A stretch of 64,000 nucleotides of DNA from Cristatella mucedo (taxonomy: Eukaryota > Bryozoa > Phylactolaemata > Cristatellidae), in contig WPIO01000021.1 of NCBI GenBank assembly GCA_009760855.2, positions 1,518,501 to 1,582,500 on the forward strand, written 5' to 3'. The notes below the pieces were generated by a model that worked only from the letters and a program-made list of their open reading frames with translations, ran no database searches and was not told where the DNA came from. The position numbers were made by a program, and so were the translations under genes. Positions 55,593 through 64,000 of the stretch are shown in pieces. Positions within the stretch are counted from its first letter, which is position 1, and every line of letters begins with the position of its first letter.

Positions 55593-55625
55593 GTTATTTG
55601 AGTGCGCTTACTTCAAGTTATTCAT
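55300..55625 (+). mobile_element. LINE-A fragment with an (AG)n expansion inside its 3' hairpin
   Basis: Plus strand: ACGAAATTTAAAAAGAAGCT, GTGATTCGCCCTTTGAGTGC and the tail start CTGTAAAGTGCCTAG (55,501-55,515). Then an uninterrupted AG repeat at 55,515-55,589, after which the tail resumes as GATTGGTTATTTGAGTGCGC ... TTCAAGTTATTCATT, the counterpart of GATTGAGTTCTCTGAGGGCG ... ATCAAGTGCATTATT. It lies just before the TXNDC15 splice acceptor. Confidence 0.8.
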
Positions 55626-55661
55626 TGATTTGTGTGAACTGAAACTGCTTTGTGTTTTTAG

Positions 55662-58241
55662 CATGGTTTTTGGTTGTCGCTGCATCAGTAGCCACAGAAG
55701 CACCAGGTGGTGCCAACGAATATGACCTACAAGTGGAAGACAGAGCCTCACCCCCAGCTGGCAGCGTCAGTTTGGCTGCTTCGGATGATGCCATAACCCG
55801 CAGTTTAAATTCGGAGCCTACTGCTGAAGATGCAGTGTATTTGTTTCCTTTGTCAGACAGGCTCAAGTATACAGACAAAAGCTCAATATCCCCTTTCACG
55901 AATGATATTGACAATACTCCCGGAAACAGCATTGAGACCGGGTCTGCAGAAGCAGGTTCTGACAAAGTTTCTGAATTTCTGGTGCAGGACCATGCTGACA
56001 ACAAGCTCAAACCTCTTGAAAGTAATTCATCAGTAGTGACCAAAAACGAAACTACATTGAGTGCAGATCCTGTCACCGAGCAAGTGCCAGTGCTAGCAAG
56101 GAAGCGTGTCAATTGCAGTTCGTGGTCTGTAGCAGGGTCACAGCCCATGAAGTCGGATTTCCGATCGGAAACTGATGCGCCCGAAGACGTCGGGCTTGCC
56201 ATCCAATCTACTGATACTATTCTAGAGTCAGCCAGTCCTACGGTGCCACCTGCCTCAGCAGCAGAGGCACGCCTGCTCATCGTTAACAACACTCAGCTTG
56301 CGACCACTTTCAAAACTACGGCCGCCGATATTTGTACGCTTCTGATTCTGTATGCACCTTGGTGCCCGTTCTGTGCACGGTTTGCACCTCACTTGAATGC
56401 TGCATCAAGAGCATTCCCCGACCTAAGGTGCATCGCTGTAAATGGAGCTAATCTAAATAGGTAAGTCTTTCCTCTGTTGCTTCATTACTTCCTCGACGTC
56501 TGCCTTTGGGCTATTGGCATACTGAGCAGTTTATAGGAGCCTGGCTGTTCCTGCTGCCATCTCAGTTCTGCTTGCCCAGAGCAAGTAAACAATCCATTCT
56601 GTGCTTACACAATTTAGTAAAGTGCAATTTACTATTATTGATGTAAGCCTGATCAAAAGCAGTAGCTTTCGTTCAATCAACCAGCTTCTCCAAGTCCAAC
56701 CACCATCAGTCTCTGCAAATAATGATATGCAATCACATTCTTTCACTGGTAATATTTTTTTCTTTAATTTGCTCACATGCATATCTAACCTAAAGCTTGG
56801 TGAAGGCTCCTGAAGTGCTCTTCAAAAGAACCGAACTGGCCAGTGTTCAACAACCCTCTGGTAGGTGTGACCTACCTGTATTGAGCTCACCCACCAAAGT
56901 GCCTGTCCATCGCTGAGGCAAAAGGAGTCACCCATCAGGCCTTGCCTCATACAGGTTCATTCGTTTCTCTCATTCCTTCAAATATCGCAAATTGCATGTA
57001 GCGTATTACCTTACTTTGTGACCAGCTTTTAGCCTTCCAGTCATGAAGAGCAGGCTTTGAGCTCCCGGTGGTCACAGAACTTGGCATGCGTGAGCTGCTG
57101 ATCACAATTTCTAATCCATATCGCAGCAGAGAAAACTCATTTTCGGAAAATGAATCACGTGACAGTAAAACCCAATTTAAAAAAAAAACTTTGGTGTGAT
57201 AGCAAGTATACCGCAGACTTGCTGCACACATCCGTTTAGTATCTGCCCATGGAGGAAGCTGCATAGCGTTCATAATTAACCCATGTAGGAAGCTGCATAG
57301 CGTTCATAATTAACCCATGCATGCTTGTGTGCACAAACCTATGGCATACTACCTTGAATTAGCTGTCGACCGAACTGGTTAATTGCTTACAGCACTGAGA
57401 ACCCCCATGCCAGCTATGAGGAGCTACGACTGCTACATTGCCTTCAGCCATAGTGGGTGCATGTGTGGATGACTTGTTAGCCACAGTGTTTGGTCGTGTG
57501 GGCGGATGTCTGGTGCCAGTTGTTAAGGGTTGCAGAAATCAACCATGCAGACACGTGAGCCAGCGCCGACTCACGGCCTGCCTCTTGACAGCTGAGTGGC
57601 AGCCTTCAGCACAGACTCAAACATGTTGTAGTAACCTGCTTCAATTGCTCAGGAGGCTTCGGTGTTCACTAGTATGACGTCCCTTATTATCTTTTCCAGC
57701 ACATCATAACTGTTTCTACTGTGATGTTGTAGCCTCAACTCCAAGTATGCAACCGTGGCCGTACCTAATGTAATTCTACTGCAAGGTCCAGGGAAGTTCG
57801 TCGCCAGGTTTAATTACACAGAGAAAAACCTGCAGTCATTAGTCTGGTTTATCCAGAACATCACAAGTACGTAACCAGGATGTTGTACTTCTTATCCCTG
57901 ATCTATACGCCCTTCGACCCTCAGTGGCGGGGGGGGGGGGCAGCGTGCTGGATGCGTCCTCGGGACCTTGGAGTGTGGCTGGCATGTCGATCGTTTCATC
58001 TCACACGGCTGCTGTAGATCTTACCGCGCTCGATGGCGTCGAGCCGACATCGGCCGACTACGATGGACCTCTGCCTACCCAGCCCGTACACGAACCCGAC
58101 TACTACCTGCATGCCTCGTGGTTCGTACTGGCCTTTGCTGCTGTCTACTGGGTCAGCAGCACAAGCCTCTTTGCAGCTGTCACCAACAGGGTTCAGGCTG
58201 CGACAAGGCGACAGCCGCTGCATCATCCGCACACTGACTGA
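55662..58241 (+). CDS. TXNDC15: TXNDC15-like thioredoxin-domain transmembrane protein (5' exon not found)
   Basis: Three exons are supported: 55,662-56,460, 57,733-57,866 and 58,018-58,241. Donors are GTAAGT (56,461) and GTACGT (57,867); acceptors end TTTTTAG, TTGTAG and CTGTAG. Phases agree at both junctions (AG+C and A+AT). The first exon begins inside a hydrophobic signal peptide (WFLVVAASVA), so the initiator ATG lies in an upstream exon that I cannot identify. A long Ser/Thr/Asp-rich lumenal region with N-glycosylation sequons (NSS, NET, NCS, NNT) leads to the thioredoxin fold with active site APWCPFCARF (CxxC), then VAVPNVILLQG, the family's cis-Pro block, in exon 2. Exon 3 carries DYDGPLPTQ and one membrane segment (SWFVLAFAAVYWVSSTSLF) near the C-terminus, as in TXNDC15. 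The family protein is a single-pass membrane thioredoxin linked to cilium function in vertebrates. ATTAAA at 58,246-58,251 and 58,258-58,263 may be poly(A) signals. Confidence 0.85.
56461..57732. other. Intron of the TXNDC15-like gene
   Basis: About 1.27 kb. It contains a 36-bp tandem duplication near 57,245-57,320 (GGAAGCTGCATAGCGTTCAT followed by AATTAACCCATG, twice). No repeat family or nested gene recognised. Confidence 0.75.
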
Positions 58242-58626
58242 TACGATTAAATTAATTATTAAAGGTTAGCAATGACATTTTCGAGCTTTGAAAAGAACTT
58301 CGTAAGCAAGGCATGCACCAACGCCGATGTATAAGACAGCACGACTCCGTCCCTTGCTGTTGCATCAGCTGATGCAGCACAACCAGTGCGCGAGCAGCAG
58401 CACGATGAATATAACGCCGAGCTCAACCAATGATCGGCAAGAGGCCGATCTCGCACAAGCTAGAGCGAGACATTAGCTAGTGCCTAAGCTTGAGCAAGCC
58501 TCTAACGGCAAGCACACTTGACGACCTGCTAATATCATTAGCAGCATATGTATCGTCCATCTTGGTCGACGTCATGTGCATTAATACGATCGTGTCGTCG
58601 TTTTGCAGGCTCCATCGGTGCTGCCG
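58242..58626. other. Shared 3' intergenic region of two convergent genes
   Basis: 385 bp between the stop codon of the TXNDC15-like gene (+) and that of the nardilysin-like gene (-). It must hold both 3' UTR ends. ATTAAA on the plus strand is at its left edge; no clear signal is seen for the minus-strand gene. Confidence 0.5.
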
Positions 58627-61600
58627 TTATTCTGCTGCCTTGGTAGAGGCCGAAGGTAGCACTTTGAGTACCTTGCTAACAGGATAGAGTGCTAGTGAAT
58701 TCTTGAACGCCACTGGGTCGGTGATGCTTTTGGGGTCTTGGCTGCCGTCGCGGTGTTCTTCCTGCATGTACTCGTACTCGTATGCTTTTTTTGCGTCTGC
58801 GCTGGCATTGGTGGCAGTGGAAAAGCTGCTGCGCTCCAGCGTCGGTGAGTCAGGCATTGGGGCAGGTGTCGATGGCCTTGACCGCTTGTTGGTATTCACC
58901 TCGTAAGGCGGGTGCCGCTGTGGTGACTTTTGACCTCGCTCGGTCTCACCAACACCAACCACCTGCAAGAAAAGGCTTGGCCTGGGGTTGAACTGCAAAG
59001 AGCTGGCCGATGGAATAACAATCAGGGCATTGCAAAGCCTGCCAGCTGGGCATTCCCCGACGAAAACTAGGCAAGGAGGCCCTACACCAGGCAAGGCAGC
59101 TGCACACCAGGTGAGGAAGTGCAACTGACTGGTCTGGTATGCAGATTGATTTAACTTAAGAGCTAGGACTTGGTCGGCCAACTACTTAACCCAATCAAGC
59201 TGCACGATATGGACATGCTCACTCGGAGGTAGCTATACGAGCTAAACATGAACCCCCACAAACAATAGAAGGGGCATGGGCAGTGTCTTCAATACAATTG
59301 TTTGATTAAATGCAGTTGAGTCACACCTGCTTTGCCACTCGGTAAAACTTATTGTTGCACACACCACTTTTTGTCGAGTTGAAAGGCATGTACCTATACA
59401 CACGGTCTGGACCACGAGTACTCACACATCTCAGAGAGGCCGAAATCCGATGCCGTGGAGGCTAAAAGCAGCTTAGCTAGTCAGATATTGGCTGCTTAGC
59501 AATGGGACTGGTGGGTCTTAATTTGGGCAGCTTGGGCATGTTCCAATGGAGCAGTCGTATACGAACGTTAAAAAATGTACTAACTTCAAGGCACAAATAA
59601 CAATTTCTAACAAACCCGGTAGGTGTTAAGAGTAATATCTATAGGAGGACTTTTCTTCGGCCATGAGTTTCCCTTTGCAGCAAATGTAAAGCATCTAGAA
59701 AGGGATTAAGTTCTCCCAGGGCACTTTATCAAGTGTATTATTATTATTATTGTTATTATGAGTGAACATATGCACATGAACTTCCCACGTCGTCTCATTT
59801 CTTTTTCCGATCTCAAAGATCGTGGAGTCACATTAGGTTAAACCTTGCTAAGAATGTTCGGAAAAGTTGCATGGTCAACTACTGCCAGCTTGGCCGCACA
59901 GCAAGACATCTATCCTAAAGGTAGGTATGCTGGAGGTGGCTGCACAACGATTTTTTAAAAGACTACTTAAACCAAGCTATCTCAGCCGTCTGCTACTATG
60001 GCAAAAGGTAGCAGGCACGTGGTGTGCTTACAGACGATGTAATGTATCTTCGTCAGTAACTCCACAAAGTCATAAAGACCATGTAGGTGTTACGCAGGAG
60101 AGTTTTGTATAGCGCACTCACAGCCTAAGCGGCTTTCGGTACACATTCGGTAGCCAACAGACTTCGTCTCACGCAACAAAGAGAAAGTGGGAAGCATATC
60201 AGAGTTACGAGAGCAGTTGAGGTAGTGAGTAGCATAGAAGTAGCAGTTCAGGACCACTGAAAAAGATGTGCCATAGTCGGCAGTTGGAGAGATGTCGTTG
60301 CGTAAGAATTGTGGAAGCGAGTTCCAGTCTAGGACCTGCAGAGCTAAAGCTTCTGTCGCCAACTGTCTTTAAGCGGAGGAATGGAACTGCTAATTTATTG
60401 TCCACACAGGACCTGAGGGCGCGAACAGGCTGAAACTGATGCAGCAGTTCAGCTAGGTACGAAACGATAACAAATACAGGAGACCAACTCCTACTAGTAA
60501 TGCACTACGGTGATACAACACATTATACTAAGATTTTAATGCTATTGCACTGAGTACTCAAGTTTTTGTGCCCGCAGTAACGTAGACTTTAATGAAAAAA
60601 GTCGCACGACTAACCCAAACAGAAAATCGCATGACTGACTCAGGCAGCCACATTGGCTGCCTGAGCCAGTACCATTTGCAATGAATGAATCTACATTTTA
60701 CCCAGGTGAAAGATGATATCTGAGTAGATCAATCATCAAATTCAGATGGAAATTTCGTTTTTTTTTTAATACGGCATGGCCAAATAATTCGAAAGCACCG
60801 TAGCCAAACGGCAGTGATTCAACGGCCAAGGACGGTAGATTCGGTATCATCATCCTGCACAATCAACGTTCGATGGGTGCATCCCAGGTATGGCATAAGA
60901 TCGGTGAGTGGTGGTGATAATAGCTGTTTTGCCGCTATACAAAATGAGACATAAGTCAGCTAATATATCATTAGCCCCCACATTAGCGAATTTATGCGAC
61001 AGCCAGAGGACCAAGTTTTTTGAGAGAAAAACAGAGGAACAAAAGAAGTCGGAGAATGCAGAAGGTGGAGGAGGAGCCAAGTATTTGTAACTTCCTAGCT
61101 CGATTAAGGGTGCAGTCATGCAATAGCCAATCAAATAGAAAATATAGCACGGCAGGAAGCCACCACCGAAGACAGCACCGGCAAGCCAAAGAATGCTGCT
61201 CAGCCAGCCCAAGACGGCTAGGCATGACTTATGTCGGAATATCTGCAGCTAGTACGATAAGTCAGTCGCGTGAATACTTCTGGAGCAGCCAAGCAAGGTC
61301 GGTGGGCTCGGCAGCTGAGCACATACAATTTCAGCGTGAGGTCTCTTTCGGCAGATAGTTACCTACCGGGAGAGACCTCATGCCCAAGCTCCATATTAGC
61401 TTATGAGTTAATAATGCGCAATGGAAACAGCAAAGGGCCACTATACGTACCTGTATGCTGAGCTTCTTGCGACCTTCGCCAAACACGGTCGCCCTGAACC
61501 ACGACTGCAGCTCGCCCAACGTAAGCTTCTCAGCTTCTACTATCTGCAGAAGTGTGGCGCTTGCATGGCGACACGAGCAACAGCACTGCTTAAAGGCTCA

Positions 61601-62176
61601 CGACACCAGGTGTGTAGGCAAACGCTGCTGCAGCCACTACCACCATCACCCCCCCCCCCCCCGGCAGCCGGGTGCAGCACCCAAGCCTGAGAGGCTGATG
61701 GTCACATGCTGTCACCTCACAGTCCAGACGGTCAAAGAGATAGGTTCGGTCCTGTATCTCGGTCCAGTAACGATCGGCTTCTTCGCCCATGTGGCTGTCG
61801 TCGCACTGCTTAATGGCGACAAGAGAGTTCACCTGATGCCTGAAGTCCTCATCCTTGAACGACGACAGTCGCTCGTCGAACTCGATCAGGAATTGTTCAA
61901 TCTTCTCGTCCACTTGCCGAGCGCTATATCACAAAACAAGAGCACACGCCTTTTTTTGGGGGGGGGGGAGGAATAGAAGCTGCTTTAAGCAGGGCAGTGT
62001 CCTTGGAATCGACTGGCATGCAAACTCGGGGACACGCACCTGAACTTCGAGGCCTGCGTTGAGACGGAGATGACAAGACCGACGACGCCAAACGTGTTCT
62101 TGTTGTTGCAGTAAACAGCGTATCCCAGCTGCTCCCGCGTGCGCAGAACGTCAAAGCACGGCTCGTCCATGACTGC
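58627..62176 (-). CDS. NRDC: Nardilysin-like M16 metallopeptidase, C-terminal exons (5' part beyond or unresolved)
   Basis: Four 3' exons on the minus strand, in transcript order: 62,176-62,040, 61,923-61,716, 61,543-61,451 and 58,962-58,627. All junctions have GT/AG and fitting phases (phase 2 after the first listed exon, then phase 0). The first encodes MDEPCFDVLRTREQLGYAVY and VSTQASKF; the second VDEKIEQFLIEFDERLSSF, then CDDSHMGEEADRYW and YLFDRLDCE; the third LGELQSWFRATVF and GRKKLSIQ; the last VVGVGETER, a low-complexity linker and the tail ITDPVAFKNSLALYPVSKVL. This is the C-terminal, non-catalytic domain of nardilysin, a relative of insulysin that cleaves N-terminally of Arg in dibasic pairs. 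The zinc motif HxxEH lies in N-terminal exons outside the supported part. The 2.5-kb last intron is full of repeats. Possible upstream exon: 63,045-63,240. Confidence 0.85.
59640..59762 (+). mobile_element. LINE-A 3' tail only
   Basis: TTTCCCTTTGCAGCAAATGT, then hairpin AAAGCATCTAG ... AGGGCACTTTATC and (ATT)n at about 59,738-59,758. It lies in the last intron of the nardilysin-like gene, antisense to it. Confidence 0.75.
60041..60465 (-). mobile_element. LINE-B 3' end
   Basis: AACTCCACAAAGTCATAAAG at the 3' terminus, CCTAAGCGGCTTTCGGTACA, then the C-terminal part of ORF2 on the minus strand (VPFLRLKTVGDRSFSSAGPR near 60,325-60,395), breaking off near CAGCTAGGTACGAA at 60,460. Sense to the nardilysin-like gene, in its last intron. 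Confidence 0.8.
60795..60972 (+). mobile_element. SINE2-like copy, diverged
   Basis: GTAGCCAAACGGCAGTGATTC at the A-box side, ACGTTCGATGGGTGCATCC at the B-box side, and the body end GGTGGTGATAATAGCTGTTT, TGCCGCTATACAAAATGAGA, AAGTCAGCTAATA. The second half clearly matches SINE2; the tRNA half has a different spacing and may come from another tRNA-like source. Confidence 0.55.
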
Positions 62177-62439
62177 CTGTGATTGAATCGAGCAGAGACT
62201 TGACAGGGTCTCTCAGCCGCTCGCAAAACGGGTACTGAAGGTTGCTACTACCACAGCAGGCAAGTGGACGGACGAGAGTACTAAGTACAGCGACGGTTGT
62301 TAGAACGTGCCAAGATCAGGACTTCATGTGCCGTCTTTTCTCTTAGCAAGTGGCCGTAACGTAGCTGCAGCAGGGTAGTTGCCAACCCCCTACCCCGACG
62401 GTGGAGGACCGTGGATAGCTCCACCAGCCGGCTTCTGCC

Positions 62440-63020
62440 TTGACGGGTAAATGCCGAGAAAATACTGAGATGATTGGACCGACGATCGAATGTTGGTTCA
62501 GGGTACCTTTCAAAATTAACACATGTTAGGAATGGGATCCGAAGTTTTGACGAATTCCATAAGAAGAGACAGCTGATTATGCAAACAACGCCTAACCCGA
62601 AAGTAAACCTGAAGCAGCACATCGACATATACAAAAGTTAACCGATCGCAACCAAATAAGCGACACATATCCTAATTTGTCGGACCTTGGTACATCGGAG
62701 ACAAGTTTGCAGCTCGTCGAGGTGCATGCTTGTGACTTTTAAACAGCTTAATTTACAGCGTAACCGTGTGCCTTATAAATTCCATAGCTCGACCAATACT
62801 CCATGCATTAACTTTAAATTACGAAGTGAGTCAAGCTCTACATGCAAATCACTGTGGTTTATTTCTAATTTCGGTAGGATAAATATTGCTATACGTGTCC
62901 AAAATTGCAGAAAATATAGCTTCAGGACATCTGATGACATATATAGCAATACTTATTAAACCGAAATAAAAAATAAACCACTGAAGTGATGTGCAAGTAG
63001 AGCTGAACTCATATCTATAA
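62440..63020. repeat. Dispersed segment, homologous to ~39,640-40,320
   Basis: Second copy of the segment described at 39,400-40,330, in the same orientation. Signposts: AAATACTGAGA, CGATCGAA, GGTACCTTTCA, AACCCGAAAGTAA, CCTTGGTACAT, GTTTGCAGCT, GCTTGTGAC and AGAGCTGAACTCA. It lies in intronic sequence upstream of the identified nardilysin exons. Confidence 0.55.
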
Positions 63021-63044
63021 TTTCATGCTAAGGTAAAAGTGCAC

Positions 63045-63260
63045 GACGAGCACACAATCCCATCCAGCATTGCATGGGCTGCAGAGACGTCCAGGTGGTT
63101 TTGGACGAGGAACAGGCGTTTAAAGTCCTCCAGCCTCTGCAGAGGCACACCTCATAGCAGCGCCCTGTCAGTAAACGATGGGAAATACTCTGGTCTGGGC
63201 ACGACAGAAGTGTTGTGCGATGAATCCGAGTCAGTCCCAGAGCTGCTGCTGCAGCAAATT
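63045..63260 (-). pseudogene. Possible exon(s) upstream of the nardilysin-like exons
   Basis: One minus-strand frame is coding-like: SSSGTDSDSSHNTSVVPRPE, then YFPSFTDRALL, a single stop (TGA near 63,152), then VPLQRLEDFKRLFLVQNHLD in the same frame. It is in sense with the nardilysin-like gene and in a suitable place for an upstream exon, but I cannot align it with confidence to nardilysin, and no clean splice sites flank it. It may be an exon with a sequencing error, a short unrecognised intron at the stop, or a broken copy. Confidence 0.3.
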
Positions 63261-63269
63261 TGAAATGAG

Positions 63270-64000
63270 AAAGGTCACTAACTCGGAGGCAGCCTACCTA
63301 TAGAACTACACCTGAGTGGCAATGACTCAATCTCACGGCCTGACACACAACGCTATTAGGCAATCCGTATGGAGCAGGCATGATTCTCAATCTCGACAGA
63401 TGGCTGGTCATCGGGCTTCGTAAGTAATACGTTTTTAAAAAAGGTTACGTCGGTGTTAATGTGTTGCATAAAGAAGCAACGCAATCAGTTGGAGAATATC
63501 GTCTTAAAAAGCTTTCGTGTTAAGTGCTAATCAATAATAACCCGGATCGTGCCTATCTATAAATGAAATCTTACCACGAGCGACAGCTGAAAGTAAGGAT
63601 GGTGAGCTGATTTAGACTCGAAAATAGCTTGGGAGTGTACAGATTCTCAAACTAATGCCCTCAATCGTGCTCGAATGAAAAATGCTGAACACCACCATCC
63701 CATCCCCTCTGTGGTAACGACTGCTGAAGCCAGACATTAAAACGGCTTTGCCGTGATGTGTCGCCCTGTCTACTTCCTTCTGCTCCTCTCCAGCATCTTA
63801 CCCTAGCTCCCCCTGCCCTTCTCTACCAAACATCTCTTGCAGTCTCTTTTTGCTTTGCTCTCTACGCTGGTCTCTGTTTCTCTCTCTGGTATTGAAATTT
63901 ACCAGCAAGCCTACCGGTGGTGCATGTTCCCGTGACGCATGCAGCTTCATGCAACACAATCTCAGCACCAAAAGGAAGGCTTCGCCGTTGCAGCAGCTGA
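63270..64000. other. No feature recognised
   Basis: Intergenic or intronic sequence at the right edge. A pyrimidine-rich stretch lies at about 63,765-63,885. No exon or repeat assigned. Confidence 0.3.

Noticed and set aside
58003-58017. Longer plus-strand frame (from 57,924) as a separate small membrane protein
   Set aside because: The acceptor at 58,016-58,017 and phase match show its second part is the last exon of the TXNDC15-like gene; the part before is intron with a G run.

Overview
This is a window of animal (invertebrate metazoan) nuclear DNA. The reasons are spliced genes with GT/AG introns (a TXNDC15-like thioredoxin protein and a nardilysin-like M16 peptidase), two ELOVL6-type fatty-acid elongase genes, dense CR1/L2-type non-LTR retrotransposons, tRNA-derived SINEs, microsatellites and a satellite. 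Nothing fixes the phylum. Gene density is low and most of the window is repeats.

Layout. 1-~20,960 is AT-rich and holds a decayed Polinton/Maverick (virus-like DNA transposon), cut by the left edge of the window. From left to right it has a protein-primed DNA polymerase B, undetermined gene remnants, a minus-strand block with a phage-fibre-like gene and an adenain-like protease, plus-strand structural-gene remnants including a capsid-like and a second fibre-like gene, and near its right end a retroviral-type integrase. Every gene is broken by stops and frameshifts, and three retrotransposon copies have landed in it. 21.0-25.4 kb is retroelement debris and GC-rich unique sequence. 25,585-26,388 is a GC-rich, intronless elongase gene with a GC-rich upstream region. 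27.4-29.6 kb is microsatellite-rich. 31.4-36.2 kb is a nest of two LINE families and a Ty3/gypsy-type 5' end. 36.3-42.6 kb holds two arrays of a degenerate ~170-bp satellite in opposite orientations, with insertions between and inside them. 42.7-48.3 kb is repeat debris plus a GC-rich block. 48,371-49,162 is the second intronless elongase gene, in the same orientation as the first. 51.5-53.3 kb is a repeat cluster with a 44-bp palindrome. 55.66-58.24 kb is the TXNDC15-like gene (+), and 58.63-62.18 kb is the 3' end of the nardilysin-like gene (-); the two converge tail to tail.

How the parts relate. The two elongases are tandem paralogues 22 kb apart, both with complete catalytic motifs and C-terminal KKXX signals, so both probably act in the ER. 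TXNDC15 and nardilysin are unrelated neighbours sharing a ~385-bp 3' intergenic region. Among the repeats, one SINE family carries the same 3' hairpin tail as LINE family A, which suggests it uses that LINE's reverse transcriptase. 'LINE-A', 'LINE-B', 'SINE1', 'SINE2' and 'R1' are my own labels for families recognised by comparing copies within this window. All family assignments come from reading motifs by eye; no database search was possible.
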